From assembly GCA_021739645.1 (NCBI GenBank), contig JAIPBL010000012.1, forward strand, positions 30,353-94,352: a DNA stretch of 64,000 nucleotides, in the 5' to 3' direction. The notes beneath the pieces are model-generated. The model had not been told where the DNA came from and searched no databases. It was given only the letters and a program-made list of their open reading frames with translations. Position 1 is the stretch's first letter. Each line of letters opens with the position of its first letter. The position numbers and the translations under genes were made by a program. Positions 25,344-36,000 of the stretch are shown piece by piece. This stretch comes from Saprospiraceae bacterium (lineage in GTDB: Bacteria > Bacteroidota > Bacteroidia > Chitinophagales > Saprospiraceae).

Positions 25344-26627
25344 TTAGGCAGCTTTCTCGAAGCCCAATACTACCTTTTCAATAATATCGCAGCACTCGTG
25401 CAACTGCTCCTCCGTCATCACCAGCGGTGGCGCAAAGCGGATGATATTGCCATGAGTCGGCTTGGCTAGCAGGCCGTTCTCGGCAAGCTTCACACAAACG
25501 TCCCATGCGGTATGGCTGTCCTCATCGTCATTGATGACGATGGCATTGAGGAGCCCCTTGCCCCGCACCAGCGTCACGAGGTCGGTCTTTGCAATCATCA
25601 AATTCATGCGCTCCCGAAACAGGTTGCCGAGGTGCATGGCGTTTTCAGCCAAACCTTCATCCTCAATGACTTGAAGGGCGGCAATGGCTACGGCACATGA
25701 AAGCGGGTTGCCGCCAAAGGTGCTGCCGTGATCGCCGGGCTTGAGGGTCAACATGATTTCGTCGTCGGCCAGTACGGCGGAGACTGGGTACACACCACCA
25801 GACATTGCCTTGCCCAAAATCAAAATATCGGGACGGCTCTCGTAGCGGTTGTCGCAGCTTTTTTCACAATCACAGTTGCCGCAGACGGCCAAAAGCTTGC
25901 CCGTGCGGGCAATTCCGGTCTGCACTTCGTCAGCGATGAAAAGTACGTTGGCAGCTTTGCAGCGGCGGCGAACTTCTGGGAGGTAGCCTTCATCCGGCAC
26001 AAACACACCTGCCTCGCCCTGGATGGGTTCGAGAATAAATCCAGCAACTTTAGGGTCTTTGAGGGCCTCATCCAATGCAGCCAAGTCATTGTAAGGGATG
26101 ATTTCAATGCCGGGCAGGTAGGGGCCAAAGTCGGCAGTGGCTCCAGCGTCCATCGAAGCGGAGATGATGGCTTGGGTACGGCCATGAAAATTGCCAGTGG
26201 CAAAGATGATTTTGGCTTCTTGCTGTGGGATGCCTTTTACCTTGTAGCCCCATTTTTTGCAGAGTTTCATGGCAGTTTCCACCGCCTCAGCACCTGTGTT
26301 CATTGGCAGTACCCGGTCGAAACCGAAGTATTCGGTCACGAATTTTTCATAAACGCCCAATTGATCGTTGTAAAAAGCACGGGAGGTCAGCGTCAACTTT
26401 TCCGCTTGTGTTTTCAAAGCATCAATGATACGGGGATGACAGTGTCCCTGGTTCACAGCCGAGTAGGCAGAGAGGAAATCGTAATATCGCTTGCCGTCAA
26501 GGTCCCAAACAAAAACGCCTTCGCCCCTATTGAGCAAAACGGGCAGCGGGTGGTAGTTGTGTGCGCCATACTTGTCTTCGAGTTTCATTAATTCGGCTGC
26601 GCCGAGGTGGGTTGCTTCCTGTACCAT
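25344..26627 (-). CDS. rocD: Ornithine--oxo-acid aminotransferase
   Basis: A 427-residue PLP-dependent class III aminotransferase that converts ornithine and 2-oxoglutarate to glutamate semialdehyde and glutamate. The PLP Lys is K273 in ILGKAMSGG. The ornithine-type features [18 protein letters not shown] and EPIQGEAG are all present. It has an extra Cys-rich loop between residues 249 and 258 (C249, C252, C254, C258) that many homologues lack; it might bind metal, but that is a guess. Monocistronic, ending at the shared terminator. Confidence 0.93.
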   Translation of the reverse strand: MVQEATHLGAAELMKLEDKYGAHNYHPLPVLLNRGEGVFVWDLDGKRYYDFLSAYSAVNQGHCHPRIIDALKTQAEKLTLTSRAFYNDQLGVYEKFVTEYFGFDRVLPMNTGAEAVETAMKLCKKWGYKVKGIPQQEAKIIFATGNFHGRTQAIISASMDAGATADFGPYLPGIEIIPYNDLAALDEALKDPKVAGFILEPIQGEAGVFVPDEGYLPEVRRRCKAANVLFIADEVQTGIARTGKLLAVCGNCDCEKSCDNRYESRPDILILGKAMSGGVYPVSAVLADDEIMLTLKPGDHGSTFGGNPLSCAVAIAALQVIEDEGLAENAMHLGNLFRERMNLMIAKTDLVTLVRGKGLLNAIVINDDEDSHTAWDVCVKLAENGLLAKPTHGNIIRFAPPLVMTEEQLHECCDIIEKVVLGFEKAA

Positions 26628-26891
26628 ATTCTTCAGTTATAAGTTGTGAATCGTGAATCGTGAGTCATTCCTACCAAGTTTAAAAGGAAATGCTACTCAA
26701 ATTTCACTAAAAATAGTTGATTTCCACAAAGGTAAGGGGGAGAATCCGTTTGGGACAATCTTACGACAAAAACGGGAGCTGTATCAAAAAGAACCCTCCT
26801 ATCAAGATGGAATCTAAATAAATTGCAAAGCAATGACGATTTATCCAGCTTTCGGATATACTTTTACACCAAGGTTTACAAAAACACCTGC

Positions 26892-27053
26892 ATGAGTAAG
26901 CAAAAACAGTATTTCCAAGAAGAAGGAGGAACGCCTACCAATCCTAATCGCCACCTGCCGTTTTGGCTACCTGTTGTGCAATCCAAGGAAAAGAAAAAAT
27001 GCTGTAAAAAGTACAAGGATGGCAAGCGTTGCAAGAGTTGCCCGAAAAGGTGA
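26892..27053 (+). CDS. Small basic Cys-rich protein
   Basis: A 53-residue protein from ATG 26892. A frame upstream to 26823 exists but is unlikely. It ends in a basic Cys cluster: KKKCCKKYKDGKRCKSCPKR. I believe related short proteins occur in other Bacteroidota, but cannot confirm it here. The four Cys might bind zinc. No signal peptide. A near-consensus box TATACTTTTA lies about 30 bp upstream. Function unknown. Confidence 0.6.
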   Translation: MSKQKQYFQEEGGTPTNPNRHLPFWLPVVQSKEKKKCCKKYKDGKRCKSCPKR

Positions 27054-27110
27054 ATCCATCATTGGCCTCCTGGCTTCCTGATAAAAATCCCTACTTTTTC
27101 ATTTTCAGTG

Positions 27111-27518
27111 CTATTTCTCCACACAGCGGACCAGCACAACGTCCATCAAAATACCCGTACAAGTACATTTGAAAGTAACCTGCTCGCCTGTGTTGAAGGT
27201 GGTTCGTTTAGGTGTGCTGAGGTCATCCAGTTCACAAATGACACCAGACATGGCATCACCGGTATCGAGGCTAACGCTGGTCTTGCCGTCGGTTTGGGTG
27301 GCTTCCCGCACGGTACCTGTCACTTCGACAATTTTGTCGTTGTATTTGGTGTTGGCATCGGCTTCGTTTGCTTGAAAGGCAGCCAAAAGGTCGCTTGCTG
27401 AAATGGTCACATCAGATTTTGCACCGGCAATGTCTTGATGTGGCTTGTTCCATTGCATATACCCGAAAATGCCTGCGCCAAGGATTAGGATTACGGTAAT
27501 AATTAGTAATTTTTTCAT
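27111..27518 (-). CDS. Membrane-anchored OB-fold protein (tRNA_anti-like)
   Basis: A 135-residue protein with one N-terminal membrane segment, then SDVTISASDLLAAFQANEADANTKYNDKIVEVTGTV, typical of the tRNA_anti-like OB-fold family, and a C-terminal strand region with CTCTGILMDVVLVRC. Three Cys near the end could form a disulphide if the domain is periplasmic. Family members in Bacteroidota are of unknown function. It faces away from both neighbours. Confidence 0.8.
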   Translation of the reverse strand: MKKLLIITVILILGAGIFGYMQWNKPHQDIAGAKSDVTISASDLLAAFQANEADANTKYNDKIVEVTGTVREATQTDGKTSVSLDTGDAMSGVICELDDLSTPKRTTFNTGEQVTFKCTCTGILMDVVLVRCVEK

Positions 27519-27692
27519 AAAAATAAATGTGTTTGAGACAGCAAGCTTTGCTGTCTGGTTGTAATTTCAGCATTTTTAGATTCCACAATTTCTGCCTCAA
27601 AGCTAACGGAGAAAAGGGCTAGATAAAATTATTCAATTCCGAACGAAAAGAATCACCCTCCGAAACCGTAAATTTGAAAAAAACAGATTGAC

Positions 27693-28115
27693 TTGAAGCG
27701 AATTACGAATAAAACCAAAACGAACAACATAGCCAATAGGCTGAAACTGGTTATTGCACCGCTCCTCGTTGGGACTGCCGTTTATCGCTTTTTTAGGTCA
27801 AAACGCCCATCCATCCTCGGTGAAAGCCCGGCTTTATACCTATCCAAAAACATCTTTTTGCAATCTGCGCCCAGCTTTCTTTGGTCGTTTGCACTTGCCT
27901 CCGCTTTGCTGCTGATTTGGAAACCAGCTACCAAAGTTGCGGCTTTCTCAATTGCTGTTTTAACCGCTTTGGTTTCCGTACTTTTCGAATTTTGGCAAGC
28001 CGCAAATCTTGGCAGCGGCACGTTTGATTGGAACGATTGCCTGTTTTCCATGATAGGCTGTTTGATTTCAACGCTTGTTTTTCAAAAAATGATGGTCAAT
28101 GAAAACCTCGACTAA
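27693..28115 (+). CDS. Small multi-pass membrane protein, VanZ-like
   Basis: A 140-residue hydrophobic protein with about four transmembrane segments. The start is probably TTG 27693; TAAATTTG lies 18 bp upstream as a possible -7 box. The GSGTFDWNDCLFSMIGC segment resembles the end of VanZ-like and related small membrane proteins, but the match is weak. It overlaps the next gene by 17 bp, so the two are likely translated together. Confidence 0.6.
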   Translation: MKRITNKTKTNNIANRLKLVIAPLLVGTAVYRFFRSKRPSILGESPALYLSKNIFLQSAPSFLWSFALASALLLIWKPATKVAAFSIAVLTALVSVLFEFWQAANLGSGTFDWNDCLFSMIGCLISTLVFQKMMVNENLD

Positions 28116-28467
28116 AGCACTAATTTCTATACCTGTCCTCGCTTTTTTCCTTTACCTGGCCTGGGCTTGTTCCTATGAAAAGGATTACCCGTATTTCACT
28201 TTTGTTGAAATGACTTTCAACAACAATTCGGACAGTTGTAAGGTCAAGGATATTGCACTCATCTACCGGGTGCGCCGTGACAACAATGACACGCTTCAGG
28301 TTTTCAGGGAAATCCTGCCCGGTGATTCAAGCTATTTTCAACCCGATGCACTCGATTTTCGGAAAATGAACTACACCTGCGATTGCCCCGGCCATGTCTT
28401 TCAGGAAAGCCGGAATGTGCAACTAGATACCATCGGCGTCAACCGAATCTTGTTTGATTGCGATTAA
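28099..28467 (+). CDS. Small secreted protein, paralogue of 28775-29137
   Basis: A 122-residue protein with a signal peptide or N-terminal anchor, possibly a lipoprotein (LAWAC). The mature part is beta-rich, with the pattern F-N-N-S-x-x-C near the front and YTCDCPG...LDC-type end (YTCDCPGHVF, then FDCD). The paralogue 28775-29137 shares this layout, including CDCP. Four Cys could form two disulphides in the periplasm. Family not recognised. Confidence 0.65.
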   Translation: MKTSTKALISIPVLAFFLYLAWACSYEKDYPYFTFVEMTFNNNSDSCKVKDIALIYRVRRDNNDTLQVFREILPGDSSYFQPDALDFRKMNYTCDCPGHVFQESRNVQLDTIGVNRILFDCD

Positions 28468-28475
28468 GCAACTAT

Positions 28476-28753
28476 AACGTCGGGGAGGTTTTGAACCTAT
28501 CCATTACCCATAGAAATAGGTTTCTTTGAAGTGTGCGCATTGTGCGAAGCAAACATCCCCTAATTGGCTCGACATATCAATTCCGATAGATTGATTGTGG
28601 TAACTTGGAAGTGTCTGCGCTGCCGAAGCGGACTTCGGCAGCGCAGAGATTACCAAGTTACAAGGTATTTTGCAACGGTGTTATACAACTTTCCATCTTT
28701 CAACGCTTCTCTTTCTGTGGGAAATGGATAGGGTTTAAAACCTCCCCGACGTT
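28476..28753. mobile_element. MITE-like element with about 30-bp terminal inverted repeats
   Basis: Ends read AACGTCGGGGAGGTTTT and its complement; the arms extend 30 bp (28476-28505 and 28723-28753) with about two differences. Inside there is a second hairpin, CTGCGCTGCCGAAG with its complement, and a GTAACTTGG / CCAAGTTAC pair. There is no coding sequence. It separates two paralogous genes. Confidence 0.75.
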
Positions 28754-28774
28754 TTATTTCGTAGGTTTACAGCT

Positions 28775-29137
28775 ATGAATATTTACCTAAAAGTCATCGC
28801 CTCCGCCACTGTCCTTGCTGTATTTTGGACAATGGCCATCGCCACTTCCCCGGCCATTCCACCTGCCGCTAACATTCAATTTATCAATGGCAGCGAAACC
28901 TGCACTATCCACGACTTTAGTTTCCGGTTCAGTGATGTCCATATCGTGAGCGACACCCAAAACCTGACGGTGATTTTACAGCCGAATGACACGTTTACCT
29001 ACGAAGCTATTGGTGTGGATACGCTGATTGGCGTACGCTACAATTGCGATTGCCCCGACAGCGGCATAAAAATCGGAGAATATCCCGTCAAAGTTGAGCC
29101 ATCCAAAACCATTGCAATCAGGTTGGATTGTCAGTGA
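28775..29137 (+). CDS. Small secreted protein, paralogue of 28099-28467
   Basis: A 120-residue protein with an N-terminal signal or anchor segment. It shares with the upstream copy the order N-G-S-x-x-C, a beta-rich middle, YNCDCPD and a final LDCQ. It lacks the Cys in the signal region, so it is less likely a lipoprotein. Downstream it nearly meets the next gene on the opposite strand (5 bp). Family not recognised. Confidence 0.65.
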   Translation: MNIYLKVIASATVLAVFWTMAIATSPAIPPAANIQFINGSETCTIHDFSFRFSDVHIVSDTQNLTVILQPNDTFTYEAIGVDTLIGVRYNCDCPDSGIKIGEYPVKVEPSKTIAIRLDCQ

Positions 29138-29142
29138 ACGGT

Positions 29143-29586
29143 TCAATCCATTTTTTGCAAATCCGGCTGTACAAACGCCTTCCTCGCCTCCACGCTCGCC
29201 ATCAAATCTTTGGAATAATATTCCGCCCAAAGATTTCTATCCGACAAACTTTCGTCGAAAAGCAGGTCGTCCAAGGCATCCTGGTTCCAGTAAACCCGGC
29301 CATCATCATCAGCAAATAACTCCTTGAGCGCCCACAGCCAAAACACCGTCATGGTTTCATGGTAACCGTTCTGGTCATCGTTCACGCCACCCACCGACTC
29401 ATTGTAGCGAAGCAGTCGGGTGCGCAATTCCGGCAGGGCCTTTTCACCGTGGCGGGCCAGTAACCAAAGGCCCGTGATGAGGTGCGCTTCGTGTGTCCAC
29501 TCGGCTTTCGGCAGGGTACATTCAGTGAAGCCTTTCACCAATTTCTCAGCATCAGCGAGTAGGTAGAGGTATTCGTCGTTTGGCAT
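29143..29586 (-). CDS. Conserved hypothetical protein with WTHEAHL and GYHET motifs
   Basis: A 147-residue soluble protein from ATG 29586 (MPNDEYLYLL). The frame extends upstream to 29712, but that part is repeat DNA. The WTHEAHL motif near residue 31 and GYHETMTVFWLWAL further on resemble a widespread helical bacterial family with conserved His residues; I cannot name it. The His residues may bind a metal. Convergent with the preceding gene. Confidence 0.65.
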   Translation of the reverse strand: MPNDEYLYLLADAEKLVKGFTECTLPKAEWTHEAHLITGLWLLARHGEKALPELRTRLLRYNESVGGVNDDQNGYHETMTVFWLWALKELFADDDGRVYWNQDALDDLLFDESLSDRNLWAEYYSKDLMASVEARKAFVQPDLQKMD

Positions 29587-29611
29587 AAATACAGCTTGTT
29601 GTTTTAAAATA

Positions 29612-29692
29612 ATGGTTAAAAAATATCTTCCCAAATTGCGGAGTAAGTTAGGCCGCAACTTGAAGTTTCGGCCTAACTTGAGCCTGATTGAA
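29612..29692. repeat. Hairpin repeat, related to 53175-53207 and 61346-61585
   Basis: The left flank (29612-29652) matches 61346-61386 at 39 of 41 positions; the right flank (29672-29692) matches 61565-61585 closely. The centre is a hairpin, AGTTAGGCCGCAACTT and partner. In the 61-kb copy the centre is replaced by another element. Confidence 0.75.
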
Positions 29693-29738
29693 AATAGGCT
29701 AGCGGACAGCAATTTTTATGTGACACGCTTACGTTTTC

Positions 29739-29816
29739 TTGGCATGGTCGAAGACCAACTGCGACGTCTAGCGAGCGGCCTTATTTGACGTCGCAGTTGG
29801 CCTTCGGCCAAGCCAA
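29739..29816. repeat. 30-bp inverted repeat hairpin
   Basis: Arms at 29739-29768 and 29787-29816 differ at only three positions and end in GCGACGTC / GACGTCGC. It forms a strong hairpin with an 18-nt loop. No gene overlaps it. Confidence 0.75.
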
Positions 29817-29895
29817 AAGCGACTTTAATGACGTGTGTATCTTACATCAGGAATTGCTGGCTAGTGGATAAATTTTGCAAGTAATTGAATTCCAA

Positions 29896-29929
29896 CCCAA
29901 TTCCCCAATTCCCCAATTCCCCAATTCCC
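29896..29929. repeat. Tandem 8-bp microsatellite-like repeat
   Basis: About four copies of CCCCAATT in a row. Likely to vary in copy number. Confidence 0.8.
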
Positions 29930-29972
29930 AACTATTGAGCGCCAAAAATAGGCGTTTCATTTTTTGGAAACT

Positions 29973-30003
29973 AAAAAAAGGTGGGAGCAAACACGCTCCC
30001 ACC
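29973..30003 (-). terminator. Terminator of the 5821-residue gene
   Basis: Perfect stem GGTGGGAGC / GCTCCCACC with a 6-nt loop, followed on the minus strand by seven T. It starts 33 bp after the stop codon. Confidence 0.85.
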
Positions 30004-30035
30004 CTTCAATCTAAAAGAGGATACTTAAAGTTTGG

Positions 30036-33000
30036 TTATCTTCTGATTTGAACAAAACCGGAGTAATTCTTACCTTCCCCATCCTTCAGCAAGTAATAAT
30101 AAGTACCATCTGGCAAATTGTTCTGTCCCCACGAGCCACCCCAATCACTCAGGTAGTGGCTGGTTTTGAAGACCATGTTGCCCGAACTATTGAAAATCTT
30201 CAGCTCATGCTGTGGATACAGCTCAAGCCCATCAATTTTAAAGAAATCGTTCTTGCCATCGCCGTTTGGCGAGAAGCCGTTGTAAACCTTGATGCCTGCC
30301 GGAGTTGTTGATTGCCCAGCGTTCTCAGCTGCCCGACTATCCACATCCTGGCCAAACGATACTTCCGTCTCATCCTCCGCAACGTTGACAAAAAGCTCAC
30401 CCGAACATCCCGTCAGGGCATTTGTGAAAGTCACCGTATGCCCACCGCTTGGCAGGGTTAGCATCGTACCCGTATTTGATGTGGTAGCAATGGCCGTCAA
30501 GTTCTTCACGGTTCCCGTCGCATTCTGGCGGATGCTCAACTGGCCGTAGTTGCCGTTCAGCCTTCTCGTCACCAGCTCCTTCGCAGCGGCATCGTCGTAC
30601 CAAAGCCCCGCCGGGTCAGCAAAATTCATTGCTGCCACTAGCTCCGAGAGGTTGTTGATGAAAGTGTAGAAAGTGGTGCCCTCAAACTCCCAAACCACCG
30701 AGTAGCTGCCAACTGCTGGCACATTTGCGTAGCTGTACACCTTCGCCGCATGTGGGTCACAAGGCTCCAACAAGCCACTGAAAAGGTTGCCGTCCACCCT
30801 GATTTCATAAGTCGATGCCAATCCGAACGGCACTGGCAGGCAAATGTCAACTGGGCCTTGAGGGCCTGTCAATGAAGTAGCAGCTTCTGGGGCAATCGGC
30901 CCACATTCAGGGCAATCATCCTTGATGTCGAACGAAGCTACGGTCACGCAACTTGCCAAACTGTTCGAAGCGATTTGCACTTCGTAATGGCCAGCCGGGA
31001 GGTTCGTCCGTGCGTTGCCCAAAATATTAGGCGTACCAAAGTTTGGCGTCCAGGTGTAGTTGTAGTCAGCCAAGTTTTGGGTGATGTGAATCACCGCCTT
31101 GCCTGTGTTCGACCCGCAAGGAATGGTGTTTCTTCTCACTTCTTTCACGTTGGCTGCATCGCAATTACACGCTGCTTCGACTGTGACAGTCGCCGTGCTG
31201 GAACAGCCGTTGGCATTCGTGGCGGTCACGGTGTAGATGCCTGCGGCAAGTCCGTTCTGAACGGCCCCCGTACCGATGTTTGTCCCAGTGGAATCACTCC
31301 AAGCGAAAGTCAACGAAGCTGGGGTCAGCACCACCGAGCCGTTCGTGCTGTTGCACGAGTCAACCGTCATGCTCGCCGAGAACGGCACGCTGTCCGTTAT
31401 CGTGATCGTCTGCGTCTCCGTCACCGTCATACCGTTCGGCCCAACTGCTGACCAACTGCGCTCGATGACCGAGTTGCACGGGTCAAGCTGTTGGCTGTTC
31501 TCCACAAAATTCAGTGGAATCGCAGCTCCGCTGCAATTGTCCACCGCCGTGACGGTAGCTACTGGCGGAACCGATTCTCCAATGCCCAGGTCAACGGTTA
31601 AATCTGCTGGAACGCCCACGAGTTGCGCAGCGCCAATATTGTAAACCTGCATGGCCTGCGAAGCAGTGGCCGAATTGCCGCAGTTGTCCATCGCCGTCCA
31701 AGTACCCACGATGTTGTGGCCATTGGCAGTGGCGGTTGTTTGCGAAGCAAAGGAAATGTCCACGTCGCCGCAGTCGTCCAACACCGCAGGAGCAATGAAA
31801 TTAGGTGCGGCATCGCCGCAATTCACCACGATGTTCGGCAGGTTCGGGAAAACAGGTGGCTCGTTGTCCACCAGTCGCACGTTCAACCAGAGTGCTGTTG
31901 CGTTGCCACAGGCATCCGTCGCCACCCAATTGAACTTCGCAGCCACGAGGTAGCCGTCCGTAGTGCAGTTGCCGTAGGCAAAATTCACCATGTCCATGTT
32001 CACCGTCACACTGCTGCAAGCATCCGTCGCCGTCACGTCCGATATGTTGAAAACCAATCCGGCAGAACAGCTCAAAGTCAATGTATCGTTGTCGTTCAAG
32101 CCCGCCAGCATTGGATTCGTGAAGGTCAACGCAGGCGCAGTCATATCAATCACATGGATAATTTGGTCAACGACTTTGCTGTTTCCGCAGTCGTCCGTAG
32201 CGGTCCAAGTCCTGAGGACGTTTTTACCACAAGGTACTTTGGTTGCAATTTCGGTAAACAGCACGGTGAGGTTTTGGTCGCAATTATCCGTAAAAACAGG
32301 TGTCACTGCCGGGGGCAAGCCACCGCAGTCCACCGTCAAATCAACTGGCTCGATGGCCGTTGGTGCCAGGTCGTCGGTCAGCGAAATGAGCTGGCTCACC
32401 GAGCTGGAGTTTCCGCAGGCATCCGTGGAAGTCCAGGTACGCAGGATTTCCTGACCACAAGGCGTGGCCGTGGTAGTTTCCACCATATCCACTTGCAAAT
32501 GAGCCGTGCAGTTGTCGGTTGCCGTGAGCATAATTGCTGCTGGCACTTGGTCGCCGCAGTGGAGTGTCAAATTAGCTGGCGTACCAGCAATCACTGGTGG
32601 TTCCGCATCATTCACTTCGATGGTTTGGCTCACGGTGGCGTTGTTTCCGCAGGCATCGGTCGCCGTCCAGGTACGCTGGATGGTTTTGTCGCAACCGACG
32701 CCTGTGATGGTTTCCGTCATCGTAACCGGTAGCATTCCCATGCAATCATCGGTGGCCGTGAGCACAGCGGCAGTTGGCACGTTGGCACCGCAAGTGACGC
32801 TCAAGTTCGCAGGAGCAGCCGAAAGCACCGGTGGGTCGGTGTCAATTATCGTGATGATTTGTGTTTCCTCCGCCTGGTTGCCGCAGTCGTCCACCCCAAG
32901 CCAGGTGCGGACAATTTTCTGAGGGCAGCCCGGCGCCGTCGTTTCCTTGAAAATCACTTCCACGTCAGGGTCGCAGTTGTCGCTGCCGAGCACGGTAGGC

Positions 33001-36000
33001 GATGACGGGAAGTTCCCGCAAGTCACCGTGATGTCGGCTGGAATGTTTATCAGCGTTGGCAGCGTATTGTCCACCACATGGATGGTTTGCTCCGCAATGG
33101 CCGAGTTGCCGCAAGCGTCCGTCACCGTCCATTTGCGAAGCACCGAAGTGCTGCAAGCGTTGCCGCCCGGCAGTGTCGTTTCCTCAAAGTTTACCGAAGG
33201 CGAGGCATCGCAATTGTCACTGACCGTGAGGGTCGCTACCGCAGGCAACCCTGTTTCGCAGCTCACCGTGAGGTCGGCCACTGGTGCATTCGCAATGGTC
33301 GGTACCTTGTGGTCGGCCACCCAGATGTACTGCTGCTTGATGGCCGAATTGCCGCAGGCATCCGACGCCGTCCATGTACGGAGAATGGTGTACTGGCAGT
33401 TGCTGCCGGAGGTCGTTTCCGTGAAAGTAAGTGGCAGGGTTCCGGCACAATCGTCGGTGGCCAGCACGTTGGTTGCTACCGCAGGGATATTCTCGCAGGA
33501 GACCGCCACACTCACAGGTACGTTCACGATTTCAGGAGCATCCGTATCCAGTACGGTGATTTTTTGCTGCGCAATGATTGAGTTGCCACAGCCATCGGTA
33601 GCCGTCCAGGTGCGGGTCAGGATTTGCGGACATCCTGCCGTCAGGTTTTCAACCAGTGAAACCGAGGCGTTGCCACTCAAATCTGTGGCCGTTACGTTGG
33701 CGGGAGCTGGTATGGTTCCACAATCCACCGTCATGTCCTGCGGTAGGTTGACGACGCTTGGCGCCATGTCATCCGTGAAGCTGGCTGTCGCTGTGAACAG
33801 TGCCGTGGACGCATTGCCGCAGGCATCTTCCGCTTGGAAAGTAACCGTAAAGCTGCGTTCGCAACCAGTGTTCGTCTCCGCAATATTGCTCACCCGGAAA
33901 CCGATTCCACTTTCAGGCGTGCAGTCGTCGGTGGCGATTCCGCTGAGGTTCGGCATGGTCTGATTGCCGATGCTCCAAGTCTGGTCCGGTGAAATCTTGT
34001 CGCCAATGGCAAGGCTCACACCGCCGTTTGGCGATGCGTTTTGCGAAGCAACAAAAACCAAATCAATTCCAGCAGCCGGGTCGAAAGTCGGTGCTTCCGT
34101 ATCCTCCACATGGATATTTTGCTCCGCAATGGCCGTATTGCCACATTCATCGGTGAAGCTCCAAGTACGCAGGATGTGGTAGCCGCAGTTGAGCAACGTC
34201 GTGTCGGAACTGAAGCTCATGGTCAGTGTGTCGGTGCAATTGTCGATGGCGGTAAGTTGCGGCATCGGCACGTCACCGAGGCTGCAAGTGCCAGTGACAT
34301 CAGCTACCGTGCCCGAAATAACAGGTGCCTGCGAGTCGGTGACCGTGATGGTTTGCGTAGCCGAGCTGCTGTTGCCAAAGTCGTCGGTGGCCGTCCATGT
34401 GCGGGTAACCACGTAGCAGCAGATGCCGCCCGACCTGTTCTCCACGAAAGTGATTTCGGGATTGTTGTCGAGGTTGTCGGTGGCCGTCACCCCGGCAGGG
34501 GCTGGCAGGTCAACGACGGGGCCTTCGATGGTAATGTCCGCTGGCATGTTGCCCAGCACTGGTGCAGTGGTGTCGTCGGTGACAATAATAATCTGCGTAG
34601 CCGTCACGATATTCCCGCAATCATCCGTTGCCGACCAGGTACGGGTCGTAATCTGGAAGTCAGGTGGGCCGGTCGTCACAGAGTTGTAGCTGATTGGCAT
34701 CGAGTTGTCGCAGTTGTCCACCGCAATGACGGTTGGTGGCGTTGGGAGGGAACTTCCCGCTGGCAGCACCACGTCCGCTGGCACGCCGTAAAGAACAGGC
34801 GGCGTGTTGTCAATCACGTAAACCGTGAAGAACAGGCTGCTGGAATTGCCGCAGCAATCCGTTGCAATCCAACCACAATGCATCATGGCAATATAGCCGC
34901 TGGATTGGCAAGTGTTAGGCGTCACCGTTTCGTGGAAAGTAATGGTCGGTGCTCCGCAACAATCAGCTGTGGCGGTGACACTGGAAGCGCTCAAGCCTGG
35001 CAAGTTGTTGCATTCCACGTAAAGCACATCACCGTCTTGCACCCCAGCCATGGCTGGAACGATGATGCTGATGACCGGAGCAACCGTGTTGGTCACGTTG
35101 AAAGTACGAGAGGCGATGCGAGTATTGCCGCAGTCGTCAGAGGCCGTCCAAGTGCGCACCACCTGCGTCACGCAGCCACCCGCACTCGACTGGATATGGT
35201 CAGAAATCACGACCGGTACGTTGGCGTCGCAGTTGTCCGTGGCGGTCACGTTGCCACCGGGCAGGTTGTCGCAAGAAGCTGGGCCATTGGTTGGCAGGCC
35301 AATCAAATCTGGCGCTATGTTATCAATGACGTTGATATTTTGAGTGGCAGTAGCCGTGTTGCCACAGCCGTCGGTAGCCGTCCAAGTGCGTATCATGATG
35401 TAGCAGCCGGAGGTTGGGTCGCCGATGTAGCTGATGGTCATGGCCACGGGCACACTCGGGTCGCAATTGTCGGAAGCCGTGACGGTCGGCGCAGCCGGAA
35501 TTGGTGAACCGCAGTTGATGGTCGTGCTGGCCGGAACGGCAGCCAAAACTGGCGGCACGTTGTCGTTGATGGTGATGGTCTGCGTCCAAGCCACGGAATT
35601 GCCACAATCGTCACTAGCCGCCCAAGTGCGCAGAATCTGGAAGTTGCAACCCAGTGGGTTGCCGATGGTGGTCTGGCTGAACACTACCGGAACGTCAGTG
35701 TCGCAGTTGTCGGTAGCGGTGATGGTTGGTGCAGCCGGAACGGCATTGGCGCAGGTCAACGTCAAGTTTGCCGGATATGCAGACAGTGCTGGGGCCGTGA
35801 GGTCCTGCACGGTAATGGTTTGCGAAGCGGAAACGGTGTTGCCGCAATCGTCGGTGGCCGTCCAGGAGCGGCTTATCAAGTAGCAGCCCGTAGCCGGGTT
35901 GCCGTTGATGTTTTGGTTGTAAACGACTGGAACATTGCTGTCGCAAAGGTCGGAGGCGGTAACTGATGCAGGGGCAGGCACCGTCGTTTCACAGGTGATG

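Noticed and set aside
31623..35507. Plus-strand frames of 369 and 488 residues
   Set aside because: They are antisense to the HYR-like array of the giant gene, with unnatural His/Arg-rich composition. The minus-strand product is clearly real.
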